From assembly GCF_003967515.1 (NCBI RefSeq), contig NZ_BIFQ01000001.1, positions 6,014,001-6,078,000 on the forward strand: 64,000 nucleotides of DNA, written 5' to 3'. Positions within the stretch are counted from its first letter, which is position 1; the number at the start of each line of letters is the position of its first letter. The notes under the pieces were generated by a model that worked only from the letters and a program-made list of their open reading frames with translations, made no database searches and was not told the origin of the DNA. Source of the DNA: Dictyobacter aurantiacus (GTDB lineage: Bacteria > Chloroflexota > Ktedonobacteria > Ktedonobacterales > Ktedonobacteraceae). A program made the translations under genes and the position numbers. This document shows positions 8,617 to 17,443 of this stretch, one piece after another.

Positions 8617-10581
8617 ATGAGAAAATCCAAGCAGGACAGACGGCATGTCTGGCTCATTCAAAAAGGGGTCTGGGATATGCCTAAGGAGTCCATGCCGCTG
8701 GCTATTGGGTATATAAAGGCGACCGCTCTGGCCAACGAGACGATTCATGACCAGATGGATATAGAGATTTTTAATTTTGATGGTGGTGATGGTCAGATTG
8801 CTATGGCCAACAGGCTGTTTACCCTTGATAGCCTCCCCGATATAATGGCTTTTTCTGTCCTGGGCTGGAACTATCGCATGTTTGGAGCGATAGCTGAAAC
8901 CTTCAAGCAGCTCAATCCTTCTGGCTGGGTCGTCTTTGGCGGCAACCATGTTGCCTATCAGGCTGAGAAGGTATTTCGGGAATTTCCTTGTGTTGATATT
9001 GTGGTCAATGGCGAGGGTGAATTTGTCTTTCGGGATCTGTTGCTGGCCTACCTTGACGACCGATCGCGTCATGATCTCTCCAACATTCAGGGTCTCTCCT
9101 TCAAAGATGAGATGGGTGTCCTGGTAACTACCCCTGAACGTCCACGCATTGCTCACCTTGAAGAGGTTCCATCGCCCATCCTTTCTGGTGCTGTTCCCCT
9201 GGTTGACCACCACGGAGATTTTCGCTATGACGTGGCTCTCATGGAAACGAACCGTGGCTGCCCCTATAGTTGCGCCTTTTGCTACTGGGGTGGGGCGGTT
9301 GGTCAAAAAGTGCGAGCTTTTCCTCAGGACCGTTTGCGTGAAGAATTGGAGATGCTGGCATTCTATAAGGCTCCCAGCGTAGCTTTGTGCGATTCCAACT
9401 TTGGTATGCTGAAAGCTGACATGCAATTTGTCGAAGATTTGATTCACATACGTGAGAAATATGGTTACCCGCGATCATTCATTACCAGCTGGGCTAAAAA
9501 TAAATCAACGACCTTCTACGATATTGTGCAGCGTTTGAAGGAGAATGATATGCATAGTTCATTCACACTCGCGCTGCAGACCCTCAATGATGACGCTCTT
9601 ACACTGATGCGACGACGCAATATGCGGGTCAATGATTGGGAGGGATTGGTAGAATGGCTTGATTCCCAGGAGCTAGAATGCTATGCAGAAATGATCTGGG
9701 GAGCGCCAGGCGAGACTCCGAAGACGTTTCTTGCGGGTTATGATCGCCTGGCCCGCTATGTTCCTCGTATTGCCACATATCCGCTAATTTTGATTCCCAA
9801 CACGGCCTATACTAAAAATCGCGATGAACATGGGTTTGTGACGGTGAGGGGGGAGCACGATGACTTTGAATATGTAGTCGCCAATAAAGATATCAGTATT
9901 GAAGAAAACATGAGCATGCAGCGCTTCCTGCTATGGGCACGCGGCATCCCAGAGCATCATGTCCTGCGAGAGATCTGGGCTCCTCTACGAGAGTTGACGG
10001 ATATTACCCAGTCACAGGTATTGTTGAGCATGGCAAATTGGTTTAGCTCCTGCACTGATCCGGCCGCTGAAGGGCTCAACCTCAGGCAGGAACTGCTGCT
10101 GAGGCCGAGTATGGTACCTGCATTTCTTCACAACCTGTATAGCGAACCCGGCTGTAACCGGCTTTTTGCTCAATGGTGGAAAGAGGAGATGGAGCCGCGT
10201 CTGCCTGCCGAGGTCAGCGAATTCCTGGGGGAGGTATTCAGATATGACTGGATGACCAAGCCAATCTATGATCCCGAGGGCAGGGATGTGCTAGCATTGG
10301 ACCAGGTTGAAGTTGTACATGAAAATGGAGAGACCTACTATGTTAGAAGAGGCCAGCAGTTTGCATACGATATGCCCACACTCGTGAGCGCATTCAAACG
10401 TCGGTCTCCAGATTACAAGCTTGAAAAGAAGTGTGTCACACTGGACATCTGGTACAAAGCAGGATTTGGTGATTATATCGATAACCATGAAACAGCGGGT
10501 CTTTTTGTTGGCCAACCACGAACGCATTCGGTTGTCCTCTCAAACATTGAGGCCGTGACAGTTATAGAAACCGTCAGCTAA
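8617..10581 (+). CDS. B12-binding-domain radical SAM enzyme
   Basis: A 654-residue protein. Residues about 15-160 resemble a cobalamin-binding Rossmann domain (FGGNHVAYQ... and VNGEGEFVFRDLL). The canonical lower-ligand DxHxxG is not obvious. The radical SAM core follows with CPYSCAFC (Cys215, Cys219, Cys222) and then YWGG. The C-terminal 200 residues are specific to this subgroup. Known relatives are C- or P-methyltransferases and some ring-forming enzymes in natural product pathways. Its placement under a cluster promoter makes tailoring of the product likely. The ribosome binding site AAAGGAGAG is clear. Confidence 0.85.
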   Translation: MRKSKQDRRHVWLIQKGVWDMPKESMPLAIGYIKATALANETIHDQMDIEIFNFDGGDGQIAMANRLFTLDSLPDIMAFSVLGWNYRMFGAIAETFKQLNPSGWVVFGGNHVAYQAEKVFREFPCVDIVVNGEGEFVFRDLLLAYLDDRSRHDLSNIQGLSFKDEMGVLVTTPERPRIAHLEEVPSPILSGAVPLVDHHGDFRYDVALMETNRGCPYSCAFCYWGGAVGQKVRAFPQDRLREELEMLAFYKAPSVALCDSNFGMLKADMQFVEDLIHIREKYGYPRSFITSWAKNKSTTFYDIVQRLKENDMHSSFTLALQTLNDDALTLMRRRNMRVNDWEGLVEWLDSQELECYAEMIWGAPGETPKTFLAGYDRLARYVPRIATYPLILIPNTAYTKNRDEHGFVTVRGEHDDFEYVVANKDISIEENMSMQRFLLWARGIPEHHVLREIWAPLRELTDITQSQVLLSMANWFSSCTDPAAEGLNLRQELLLRPSMVPAFLHNLYSEPGCNRLFAQWWKEEMEPRLPAEVSEFLGEVFRYDWMTKPIYDPEGRDVLALDQVEVVHENGETYYVRRGQQFAYDMPTLVSAFKRRSPDYKLEKKCVTLDIWYKAGFGDYIDNHETAGLFVGQPRTHSVVLSNIEAVTVIETVS

Positions 10582-10590
10582 AGAATCCCC

Positions 10591-10676
10591 TGGTGCCGCC
10601 AAAGTGCGGCACCACCAAAGAGAAAGCCGGGTTCACCGGGGCAGTCGCCCCGGTGAACCCGGCTTTCTCTTTGGTG
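10591..10676. terminator. Two adjacent hairpins, one perfect over 30 bp
   Basis: A 9-bp hairpin (10591-10599 with 10606-10614) is followed by a perfect 30-bp stem (10613-10642 with 10647-10676) with a 4-nt loop AGTC. They lie between the convergent radical SAM and glycosyltransferase genes and most likely act as a bidirectional terminator. Confidence 0.8.
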
Positions 10677-10680
10677 ATGA

Positions 10681-11907
10681 TTACCCCTGGCGCACAATAT
10701 CTCCTCCGGGGAGAATATTTTTACGCAGCTTTAGATCTTCGATAGCATCCGCCGCCTTTTTTGCTCCGCCGGCCGCCTGTAAACTCTTCCCAATGCGTTT
10801 ACTTACCTGGGCATAAGCAGGTTGAGAAAGTACTTCCTCAGCCAGGGAACGCAGGCGTGAAGCTGTGATGCGAGAGGGGAGGCATACTTTCCCGGCCCCT
10901 AATTTTTCAATATGCTGCGCAATCCAGAACTGATCTCCCCATGCAGGGACAAGTAGTAGAGGCACGCCATACCACATCGCTTCCATCGCACTATTCATGC
11001 CTCCATGGCTGATAAATAGGGCTGCGCGAGACAAAACTTGTAGTTGTGGAACATATTGACCAGCGAGAAAATTCTCTGGTAGTGGGCCCAGATCCTCCGG
11101 CTGCACCCAGCGTCCAGTTGAGAGCACGACTTGATATTTTGTATTGGCAAAGGCTTCCAGGCACATACGATAAAAATCGGGGTGATTGTTAAATATGGTA
11201 CCTAGCGAAATATAAATAAGCGGTCGATCTCCCAATTGCTCTAGAGGAAAATCAATCTGTTCGCCTCGATCTTCGACGGTGGGACCAACAAAAATGAAGT
11301 TCTCTTCGAAGAGATGCTCCATCGGCTGGAAAGCGCGAGATGTGTAGGCAAGAGTAATATCTCCATCATAATGGATCGCTTCGAGACCAGTCTTGGGCTT
11401 AAGCTGGTATTTCTGGGCGACTGTTTTCAATACAGCATCGATTGCACGTGCCTCTTTTCTTGCCTCTATGAAAAAGCTCATCATACGAAAAGCCTGGGAG
11501 GGATTGAATAATAGCATCTTACTCTTGATCAGCAGTACCGCCTGCGAACCTACGGCAGGTACCTGGAGCAACTCGGCGATCATCGCCCCCCAGGGGATGG
11601 CAGCATCATGGATGATATAGTCAGGTTGGATCTCGCGCGCTTCGGGCAGACATTTCTCCATCAAATCTGGCAAAGGCTTAAGATAGAGGTCCATGACTTT
11701 GAGTGGATTACCCACCATCGAGGCTTCTGCCAGATCGTACTGGCCGTAGCTACGAAAGTGCGCCCCTGTATACTCAACCTTGCCTCGGAACTCTTCGCTG
11801 GCATAAACAAAGATTCGCTCACCGCGTTGCACTAATTCACGAATAACTGGTAATGCTGGATTAATGTGACCGGTAAAAGGTAAGCTAAAGAAAATGGCAG
11901 TAGACAT
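10681..11907 (-). CDS. Glycosyltransferase, MGT/YjiC-type (GT1)
   Basis: A 408-residue GT-B enzyme of the macrolide/UGT type. The N-terminal acceptor domain begins FFSLPFTGHINPALPV. The C-terminal nucleotide-sugar domain carries the HGGMNSAMEAMWYGVPLLLVP motif and GDQFWIAQHIEKLG. Such enzymes attach a sugar from an NDP-sugar to small aromatic or polyketide acceptors. No deoxysugar biosynthesis genes are in the window, so the donor is probably a housekeeping NDP-sugar or its genes are elsewhere. Transcribed divergently from the type II thioesterase with its own cluster-type promoter. Confidence 0.87.
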   Translation of the reverse strand: MSTAIFFSLPFTGHINPALPVIRELVQRGERIFVYASEEFRGKVEYTGAHFRSYGQYDLAEASMVGNPLKVMDLYLKPLPDLMEKCLPEAREIQPDYIIHDAAIPWGAMIAELLQVPAVGSQAVLLIKSKMLLFNPSQAFRMMSFFIEARKEARAIDAVLKTVAQKYQLKPKTGLEAIHYDGDITLAYTSRAFQPMEHLFEENFIFVGPTVEDRGEQIDFPLEQLGDRPLIYISLGTIFNNHPDFYRMCLEAFANTKYQVVLSTGRWVQPEDLGPLPENFLAGQYVPQLQVLSRAALFISHGGMNSAMEAMWYGVPLLLVPAWGDQFWIAQHIEKLGAGKVCLPSRITASRLRSLAEEVLSQPAYAQVSKRIGKSLQAAGGAKKAADAIEDLKLRKNILPGGDIVRQG

Positions 11908-11959
11908 TCATGCATCCTTTCTTTTGTCCTGACACACTGCCCTCCCACAGTTGGAGAAA

Positions 11960-11992
11960 AGTATACTTTCTTCTCATAGAATATGCTTCTTC
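11960..11992 (-). promoter_or_regulatory. Cluster-type promoter, glycosyltransferase
   Basis: On the minus strand: GAAGAAGC, 19 nt, TATACT. Confidence 0.6.
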
Positions 11993-12099
11993 CTATTTGC
12001 CTTTTTCTCGCGCCACCGACGGCGGCGCGGAGGGAAAAGGGAGGGCGGGGTCTGGGGTGTCCCGACTTTCTCAAAGTGTAGTTGGAATATAGCAATTTG

Positions 12100-12132
12100 A
12101 AAGAAGCGTAATAAGAGGAAACCTTCTATACT
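12100..12132 (+). promoter_or_regulatory. Cluster-type promoter, type II thioesterase
   Basis: AAAGAAGC, 19 nt, TATACT, with a long leader of about 250 nt before the ATG. Confidence 0.55.
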
Positions 12133-12387
12133 TTTTATAGATGGTAGCAAGCTAGAGCATCCTCGTATCTAGCCGGGTTAGGTGGTAAGGATGAAGGTCA
12201 GAGTAAATTTCTTTATGTTCCCCTGGTAGCATGAGGATCTACACGTGTTGGTGGCAGACCCGTTTTTGCCTCTGCAGGATTCAACAAAGATCAATGTACT
12301 GCATTGATCTGTAACGGCAGAAGGTTGTTGTCTAGAATCTATTATGAATAACTTCCCGGGCTTTTTCCATGCTGAAAGGAGCATAGC

Positions 12388-13158
12388 ATGCTAGAAAACA
12401 AAGAAGGGACCCCTCGCGAATGGGCCGTTTCAACTGAAGAGGTATTTATTTCGTCAGATGGATTGCTCCGCTTCCCACGTCCCCCAAAAAACGAAGAAGC
12501 GTATTTAGTCTGTTTTCCACCCGCTGGTGCCGAGGCATTCATGTATGATGGCTGGGTACGACTATTGCCGGAATCTATCAATCTCTGTGCTGTGCAGTTG
12601 CCCGAGCAAGAGCACGATGTCTCGGCTGTCATCTCCCAGGTATCCGAGTCACTTCTTCAAAACATTCGTCCGGGGAAGAAGCTCTTTTTCATGGGAATCT
12701 GCCTGGGCGCGATCTGGGCTTATGAAGTGGCTCGCTATTTACGTGATCGTGCCGGAGTACAGCTGGATCACATGATTGTAGTGACCTTCCCCGCGCCAGA
12801 CCAGCGGGAATCGGCCGTAGCGTTTATGCGTACCGAAAAATTTATCCAGATCATGACCAGTTACTTCCCACCTGACTCGCTCGAATATCAGTATGTGCTC
12901 TCGCGTGTGCCAGCTATGATGCATACCGCGGACCTGGCGGATCAATCTTTGCCTCCATTGGATACGCCTCTTGCATGCCCGCTGACAGCTTTTGCCTCAT
13001 TGCACGACCAGGTGGTCGACCCTAAATTGCTGCAAACATGGCAACCATATACATCAGGACCCTTTCACGTCCATATGTGTGATGGGGACCATTTCTACGG
13101 CGACCATCACCTGGAGGAGTTTTTACAGTCAGTTGTAGGATACCTCCAGGGAGCATAG
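12388..13158 (+). CDS. Type II thioesterase-like alpha/beta hydrolase with Cys nucleophile
   Basis: A 256-residue member of the GrsT/type II thioesterase family. The N-terminal LVCFPPAGAEAFMYDGW matches the oxyanion-hole region. The nucleophile elbow, normally GHSxG, reads GICLG (Cys105, codon TGC). The later Asp (LHDQVVD) and His (DGDHFYG) of the triad are in place. In the family these enzymes clear aberrant acyl groups from carrier proteins. A Cys nucleophile is known in some thioesterase domains and can favour acyl transfer. A good GAAAGGAG ribosome binding site supports the start. Confidence 0.83.
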   Translation: MLENKEGTPREWAVSTEEVFISSDGLLRFPRPPKNEEAYLVCFPPAGAEAFMYDGWVRLLPESINLCAVQLPEQEHDVSAVISQVSESLLQNIRPGKKLFFMGICLGAIWAYEVARYLRDRAGVQLDHMIVVTFPAPDQRESAVAFMRTEKFIQIMTSYFPPDSLEYQYVLSRVPAMMHTADLADQSLPPLDTPLACPLTAFASLHDQVVDPKLLQTWQPYTSGPFHVHMCDGDHFYGDHHLEEFLQSVVGYLQGA

Positions 13159-13208
13159 CTCGTGACGACTCAACCATCACTCGCTCTCTCTGCAATCCTA
13201 TAAATTCC

Positions 13209-13241
13209 TGCCGGGTGCTTCCTTTATGAAGTTTCCCGGCA
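13209..13241. terminator. Hairpin downstream of thioesterase
   Basis: TGCCGGG pairs with CCCGGCA about 50 nt after the thioesterase stop. A T-run is absent. Confidence 0.4.
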
Positions 13242-13417
13242 ATGCCATGCATTTGGATGGGTGAAGCCGCCTGGGTAGCAGCTAATGGTGCTGAGAAAAG
13301 ACTCTTTTCAATTATTGAGTTGTGGCGGTAGAGCTAGCCGCGCGTGAGCGGTATTTTCAAATGCTTTTACAGCATGCTATAATATGAGAAGCATAAAATA
13401 CATGAGGAGAAATCAAT

Positions 13418-14911
13418 ATGTCTTTGAATACTGGAGAAGAGCAGATACAGTCAACTGTATCCGATGCACTGACACCAGTTTCCTCACGCTGGTTGGGGTT
13501 GACGGTCGTCCTAATTGCTACCTTTATGGCAATGCTAGATGGTTTTATCGTCAACGTAGCAGTTCCCTCCATCCAGAGTAGCCTCCATGCGAATCCGATC
13601 GAAATTGAACTCATAGGCGCGGCTTATTCGCTTCCTTACGCGCTCCTGGTGATTACTGGAGGACGCCTGGGAGATCTCTTTGGTGTGCGACGGCTGTTTC
13701 TGCTCGGTATGGCGATTTTTACCATATTCTCGGCTCTTTGTGCGTTGGCCCCTAATCCAATTCTGCTGCTTGCTGCTCGTGTTGGTCAGGCCCTTGGCGG
13801 GGCTTTGTTGTATCCCCAGGTGCTGAGTTTTATTCAACTGAGCTTCCAGGAGCAAGAGCGGCCACGTGCTCTTTCCATGTGGGGAGCGGTCAACGGCCTG
13901 GCATCTATATTTGGCCAGCTGATTGGGGGAAGTCTCATTACCGCCAACGTCTTTGGACTTGGTTGGCGTTCCATCTTTCTTGTCAATGTTCCTCTAGGGG
14001 TCATCGTCTTGCTTGGTGCCTGGGCCTTTGTCTTTGAGCGTCGCGCTCCACGAAGGGTGCGCCTGGATCTGACAGGAACGCTGCTGGTAGCTGTCGGCAT
14101 ATTACTGTTCCTCTATCCTATCGTTATGGGAAGCAATGCAGGCTGGCCGTGGTGGATGGTGCTTTGTCTGCCACTCGCCCTGCTTGTCTTCGTTGGCTTT
14201 GGCTGGTTTGAACGCCGCGCAACGATACGGGGAGCTACCCCACTTATTAATCCTGCACTCTTTCGTTTACCAAGCTTTGTCTGGGGAGGGCTCCTCGCGC
14301 TGGTCTGGTGTGCGAGTACCGCGGCATTCTTTTTTATCCTCGCGCTCTACCTGCAAAGAGGGATAGGATTTTCGGCTCTGGTGGCGGGATTGACGTTTAC
14401 TCCAATCGGCGTCATCTTCATTATGGCGGCTGCCCTTGCTTCCAAGTTGATTATACGCCTGGGTAGCTGGACGTTTGCGGTTGCTCTTGGGCTGACTGCT
14501 GCCGGCACTTTTGGTCTATTGCTGGTAGCGAATGCCAGCGGTAAGACTCCGCCTGCATGGGGCCTGCTCCTGTTCACACTGTTACTGATTGGCTTTGGCC
14601 TGGGATTAGGTGTGCCGTCTTTGATGACGCTCTCGCTGCGCGATATTCCTACCCAGGAAGCTGGTTCCGCTTCAGGCGTCATGGAGACTGTGATCCAGCT
14701 TGGCTTCGCTCTTGGCACTCCACTGATCGGGCTGGTCTTCTTCAGCGTTATCGGGAGCAGCAATGACATGACACCGGTCAGAGCACAGGACGTTGTCCAG
14801 GCATTTACGCAGAGTTTGCTGGTGCTTGGCATCTGCCTGACAATCTTATTGGTGCTGGTCCCACTTATGGTACGCGTCGTTGGACGAACGATGGCATCAA
14901 AAAGCGAATAG
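13418..14911 (+). CDS. MFS multidrug exporter, DHA2 (14-TM) type
   Basis: A 497-residue integral membrane protein with about 14 hydrophobic segments. Features of the drug:H+ antiporter-2 family are visible: LDGFIVNVAVPSI in the first helix, GGRLGDLFGVRR in the loop 2-3 (motif A), and a motif-C-like GxxxGP region (GQALGGALLYP). It probably exports the cluster product or an intermediate and so contributes to self-protection (inference from context). A TATAAT sits 35 nt upstream of the ATG, but the AGAAGC box is not at the cluster spacing, so expression may be less tightly linked. Confidence 0.88.
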   Translation: MSLNTGEEQIQSTVSDALTPVSSRWLGLTVVLIATFMAMLDGFIVNVAVPSIQSSLHANPIEIELIGAAYSLPYALLVITGGRLGDLFGVRRLFLLGMAIFTIFSALCALAPNPILLLAARVGQALGGALLYPQVLSFIQLSFQEQERPRALSMWGAVNGLASIFGQLIGGSLITANVFGLGWRSIFLVNVPLGVIVLLGAWAFVFERRAPRRVRLDLTGTLLVAVGILLFLYPIVMGSNAGWPWWMVLCLPLALLVFVGFGWFERRATIRGATPLINPALFRLPSFVWGGLLALVWCASTAAFFFILALYLQRGIGFSALVAGLTFTPIGVIFIMAAALASKLIIRLGSWTFAVALGLTAAGTFGLLLVANASGKTPPAWGLLLFTLLLIGFGLGLGVPSLMTLSLRDIPTQEAGSASGVMETVIQLGFALGTPLIGLVFFSVIGSSNDMTPVRAQDVVQAFTQSLLVLGICLTILLVLVPLMVRVVGRTMASKSE

Positions 14912-14912
14912 C

Positions 14913-15000
14913 TTTTTGTGGCGCGCGCCGCACGCCACAAAAAAAGAGGTTGGGAGAGTTTCACAGGGGCTCGTCGCCCCTGTGAAACTCTCCCAACCTC
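14913..15000. terminator. Two adjacent hairpins, one perfect over 25 bp
   Basis: TTTTTGTGGCG pairs with CGCCACAAAAA (14913-14943). It is followed by a perfect 25-bp stem (14946-14970 with 14976-15000) with a 5-nt loop TCGTC. Located between the convergent MFS and O-methyltransferase genes. The organisation copies that at 10591-10676. Confidence 0.8.
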
Positions 15001-15006
15001 CTGTTC

Positions 15007-16080
15007 TTAGATATCGTCGGGGCGTTTGCTGCATTCGATGATGGCGATGCCAGACTGGGTTGGGAGGATGGGTCCGGTTGGGATGACGCGTTCGAATACC
15101 AGGCCGGCCTCCTCTACGAGACGCTGGAACTCATCCGCAGTTCTCTCCTGACCGCCGATGACCGCGAGCAGGAAGAGATCCATGAATTTGCCAATGTCAG
15201 GTACATTGCCGGGCAGAAGGACGAGCTCTATTAAGAGCAATTTGGCTCCTGGTTTCATGGCGGAGCGGCAATTGCGTAAGAGGGTCAGTGCATGGGCGTC
15301 GTCCCAGTCGTGGATGACCGTTTTCGTCATGTACAGATCGCCTCCCGTGGGCACCGACTTGAACATATCGCCACCCACAACCTGGCAGCGCTCCCCGATT
15401 TCGGTCGCCTGAATTTGCGCAGCCGCTTTTTCTGCTACAAATGGTAAATCGAAAAGAATACCATGCGTTGTAGGATGTGCTTGTAGAATCAGCGTGAGCA
15501 GTTTTCCCCAACCGCCTGCAACATCAACGATATTGTGATACGGCGAAAAGTCATAGGCATTAAATATCGCCTCGACCTCTCCGACAGAGAGACCAGAAAG
15601 CGCTTCATAGCAAAGCTTTTGTTCGTCAGGATGTGTATCCAGGTAGGCCCAATATTGCTGCTTATAGAGATGTTGAAATGAATTTTCTCCTGTTCTGACA
15701 CTGTTGGTAAAATCTCCCCAGGCATTCCAGTGAGCAGAAGTATGGCAGAGCAAGATCAGTGGGCGTAACGATTGAGGAACATCTGAACGCAGCATCTGCG
15801 AGGCATCGGTCAAACGGAAACGTTGCTGATCGTCTTCCAAGAATAGACCAAGGCTCGCAAGCGCCCGTAACAGGCGATACAAAGTTTGTGCATGCGTCCC
15901 ACTCTGTTGCGCTAACTCTTCCGCGCTTTTGGGCCCGTCAATTAATAGGTCTGGGATGTTCAACTGTACCGCGGCATGGACGGCTTGCGCAATTTGTCCA
16001 CCGGTGATCATACGCCAGAGGGTTAATTGAGGGATATTCTGGGTCTCGCTCTGCTCAGAGGTCTGCACAAGGTTACTCAT
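15007..16080 (-). CDS. SAM-dependent O-methyltransferase (plant/antibiotic type)
   Basis: A 357-residue methyltransferase of the Methyltransf_2 type. It has a winged-helix dimerisation N-terminus (PDLLIDGPKSAEELAQQSG), the SAM motif VDVAGGWGKLLTLILQAHP, the GDMFKSVPTGGDLYM segment, and the catalytic His in KTVIHDWDDAHA. Family members methylate phenolic or enolic hydroxyls in polyketides. It is the last gene of a minus-strand unit after the aminotransferase and P450 (gaps of 55-57 nt), so it is probably co-transcribed with them. Confidence 0.88.
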   Translation of the reverse strand: MSNLVQTSEQSETQNIPQLTLWRMITGGQIAQAVHAAVQLNIPDLLIDGPKSAEELAQQSGTHAQTLYRLLRALASLGLFLEDDQQRFRLTDASQMLRSDVPQSLRPLILLCHTSAHWNAWGDFTNSVRTGENSFQHLYKQQYWAYLDTHPDEQKLCYEALSGLSVGEVEAIFNAYDFSPYHNIVDVAGGWGKLLTLILQAHPTTHGILFDLPFVAEKAAAQIQATEIGERCQVVGGDMFKSVPTGGDLYMTKTVIHDWDDAHALTLLRNCRSAMKPGAKLLLIELVLLPGNVPDIGKFMDLFLLAVIGGQERTADEFQRLVEEAGLVFERVIPTGPILPTQSGIAIIECSKRPDDI

Positions 16081-16135
16081 TGAACTTTCTCCTTATTTGT
16101 TGTAATAACAGTAATGGTGTCGCCGATAAGGGCAA

Positions 16136-17386
16136 CTAGAATGTCACCGGAAGATGGTTCACTCCGAGAACGGTAGAGCCTGTCCGCCAGACCAGGGCTT
16201 CCGGCTCAATATCCAGTTGCATTGCAGGCAGGCGGCGCAAGAGGGTGTTAATCGCAATCTGCCCCTCCAAACGTGCTAGAGGAGCACCAAGGCAATAGTG
16301 GACCCCTTTCCCGAAGGCGATATGCGGGTTCTCCTGACGCGTAATATCTAATGTGTCAGGATGGTCGAATTTGTTTTCGTCACGGTTCGTCGCGGCTAAT
16401 GAGACGAGTACTGCGTCACCATGCCGTATCAGCTTCCCTCTCATCTCAACATCTTCACGCGCCCAGCGGTGTGTAGTGATCGTAAACGGGGCTAGATAGC
16501 GTAGAAACTCTTCAATCGCAGGCTTGATCAGTTCGGGCTGTGCTTGCAGGAGCTGTTTTTGTTCTGGATGGGTCAACAAGGCCAGGATGCCATTGCCAAT
16601 CAGATTCGTGGTCGTCTCATGTCCGGCAAGGATCAGCAGGAAGATCATGGCAACCAGCTCTCGTTCGGTTAACTGGTCTCCTTCGACGCTGGCATGCATC
16701 AATTTGCAGACCAGGTCATCCGTGGATGCCTGGCGTTTTTTCTCAACCAATGCCAGCAGATAGGTATAGAAAGCTTGCAGGTCTGAGGCTACTTGCTCAA
16801 ACGCCGCGGGATCATCGAGGGCATCCGCGATCCGCTTCGTCCACAAGTGCAGCTGCATACTATCTTCAGCAGGCACGCCCAGCATCTCTGAAATAATCCT
16901 GATTGGCAGTACAGAGGCGAAGTCTTCGATGAGATCCATTCGCTTCTGGCTTTCAACCTTATCAATCAGTTCGTCACTGATTCTTTGCACACTTTCTCGC
17001 CACTGTTCCGTGGCGCGAGGCGTGAAAAAAAGATTGACAACCTTGCGCAAACGTGTATGGTCTGGTGGATCAAATTTGAGCATACCCAGATCGAAGAGAT
17101 CACTTACCGATGGAGCAGGGCCGGCCGATGGAGCACGCTCTTCTGGAGGTAAGGTTGACTGCTTGTCCTTGACAAAGCGTTCGTCGCGCAACACAATTTC
17201 CGCATCCTCATAGCGCGTGATGAGCCAGGTGCTTTGTCCATCGGGAGAAGAGGTATATTGATAGACCGGATCGTGCGTACGTAAGCGCGCGAGAATTGGA
17301 TAGGGATTCGACTTAAACGCTACCGTTGTGAGATCGAATTCTGCCGTTTGAGATGATGTGAGATCAAAGTCTGTTGACTGGCTCAT
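16136..17386 (-). CDS. Cytochrome P450
   Basis: A 416-residue bacterial P450. The I-helix oxygen-binding motif is AGHETTTN, the ExxR motif lies in the K-helix region before SLAATNRDE, and the haem-ligand loop is FGKGVHYCLGAPLAR. It needs a ferredoxin/reductase partner, not seen nearby. It lies between the aminotransferase and O-methyltransferase in one apparent operon and is a likely oxidative tailoring enzyme. It is clearly similar to the second P450 at 41310-42527, including the N-terminus, so the two are probably paralogues. Confidence 0.92.
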   Translation of the reverse strand: MSQSTDFDLTSSQTAEFDLTTVAFKSNPYPILARLRTHDPVYQYTSSPDGQSTWLITRYEDAEIVLRDERFVKDKQSTLPPEERAPSAGPAPSVSDLFDLGMLKFDPPDHTRLRKVVNLFFTPRATEQWRESVQRISDELIDKVESQKRMDLIEDFASVLPIRIISEMLGVPAEDSMQLHLWTKRIADALDDPAAFEQVASDLQAFYTYLLALVEKKRQASTDDLVCKLMHASVEGDQLTERELVAMIFLLILAGHETTTNLIGNGILALLTHPEQKQLLQAQPELIKPAIEEFLRYLAPFTITTHRWAREDVEMRGKLIRHGDAVLVSLAATNRDENKFDHPDTLDITRQENPHIAFGKGVHYCLGAPLARLEGQIAINTLLRRLPAMQLDIEPEALVWRTGSTVLGVNHLPVTF

Positions 17387-17443
17387 CTTCTTCTCCTTCT
17401 CCTGGAATGCATTGTGCCCAATATTTTTTTGCTCTGTAAATGC

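Larger units (their letters stand above)
11908..12387. other. Divergent promoter region
   Basis: No supported gene. It contains outward-facing cluster-type promoters for the glycosyltransferase and the thioesterase, separated by a GC-rich segment. Confidence 0.6.

Noticed and set aside
8440-9447. 335-residue ORF antisense to the radical SAM gene
   Set aside because: It mirrors the coding strand of the radical SAM protein and has no family features.
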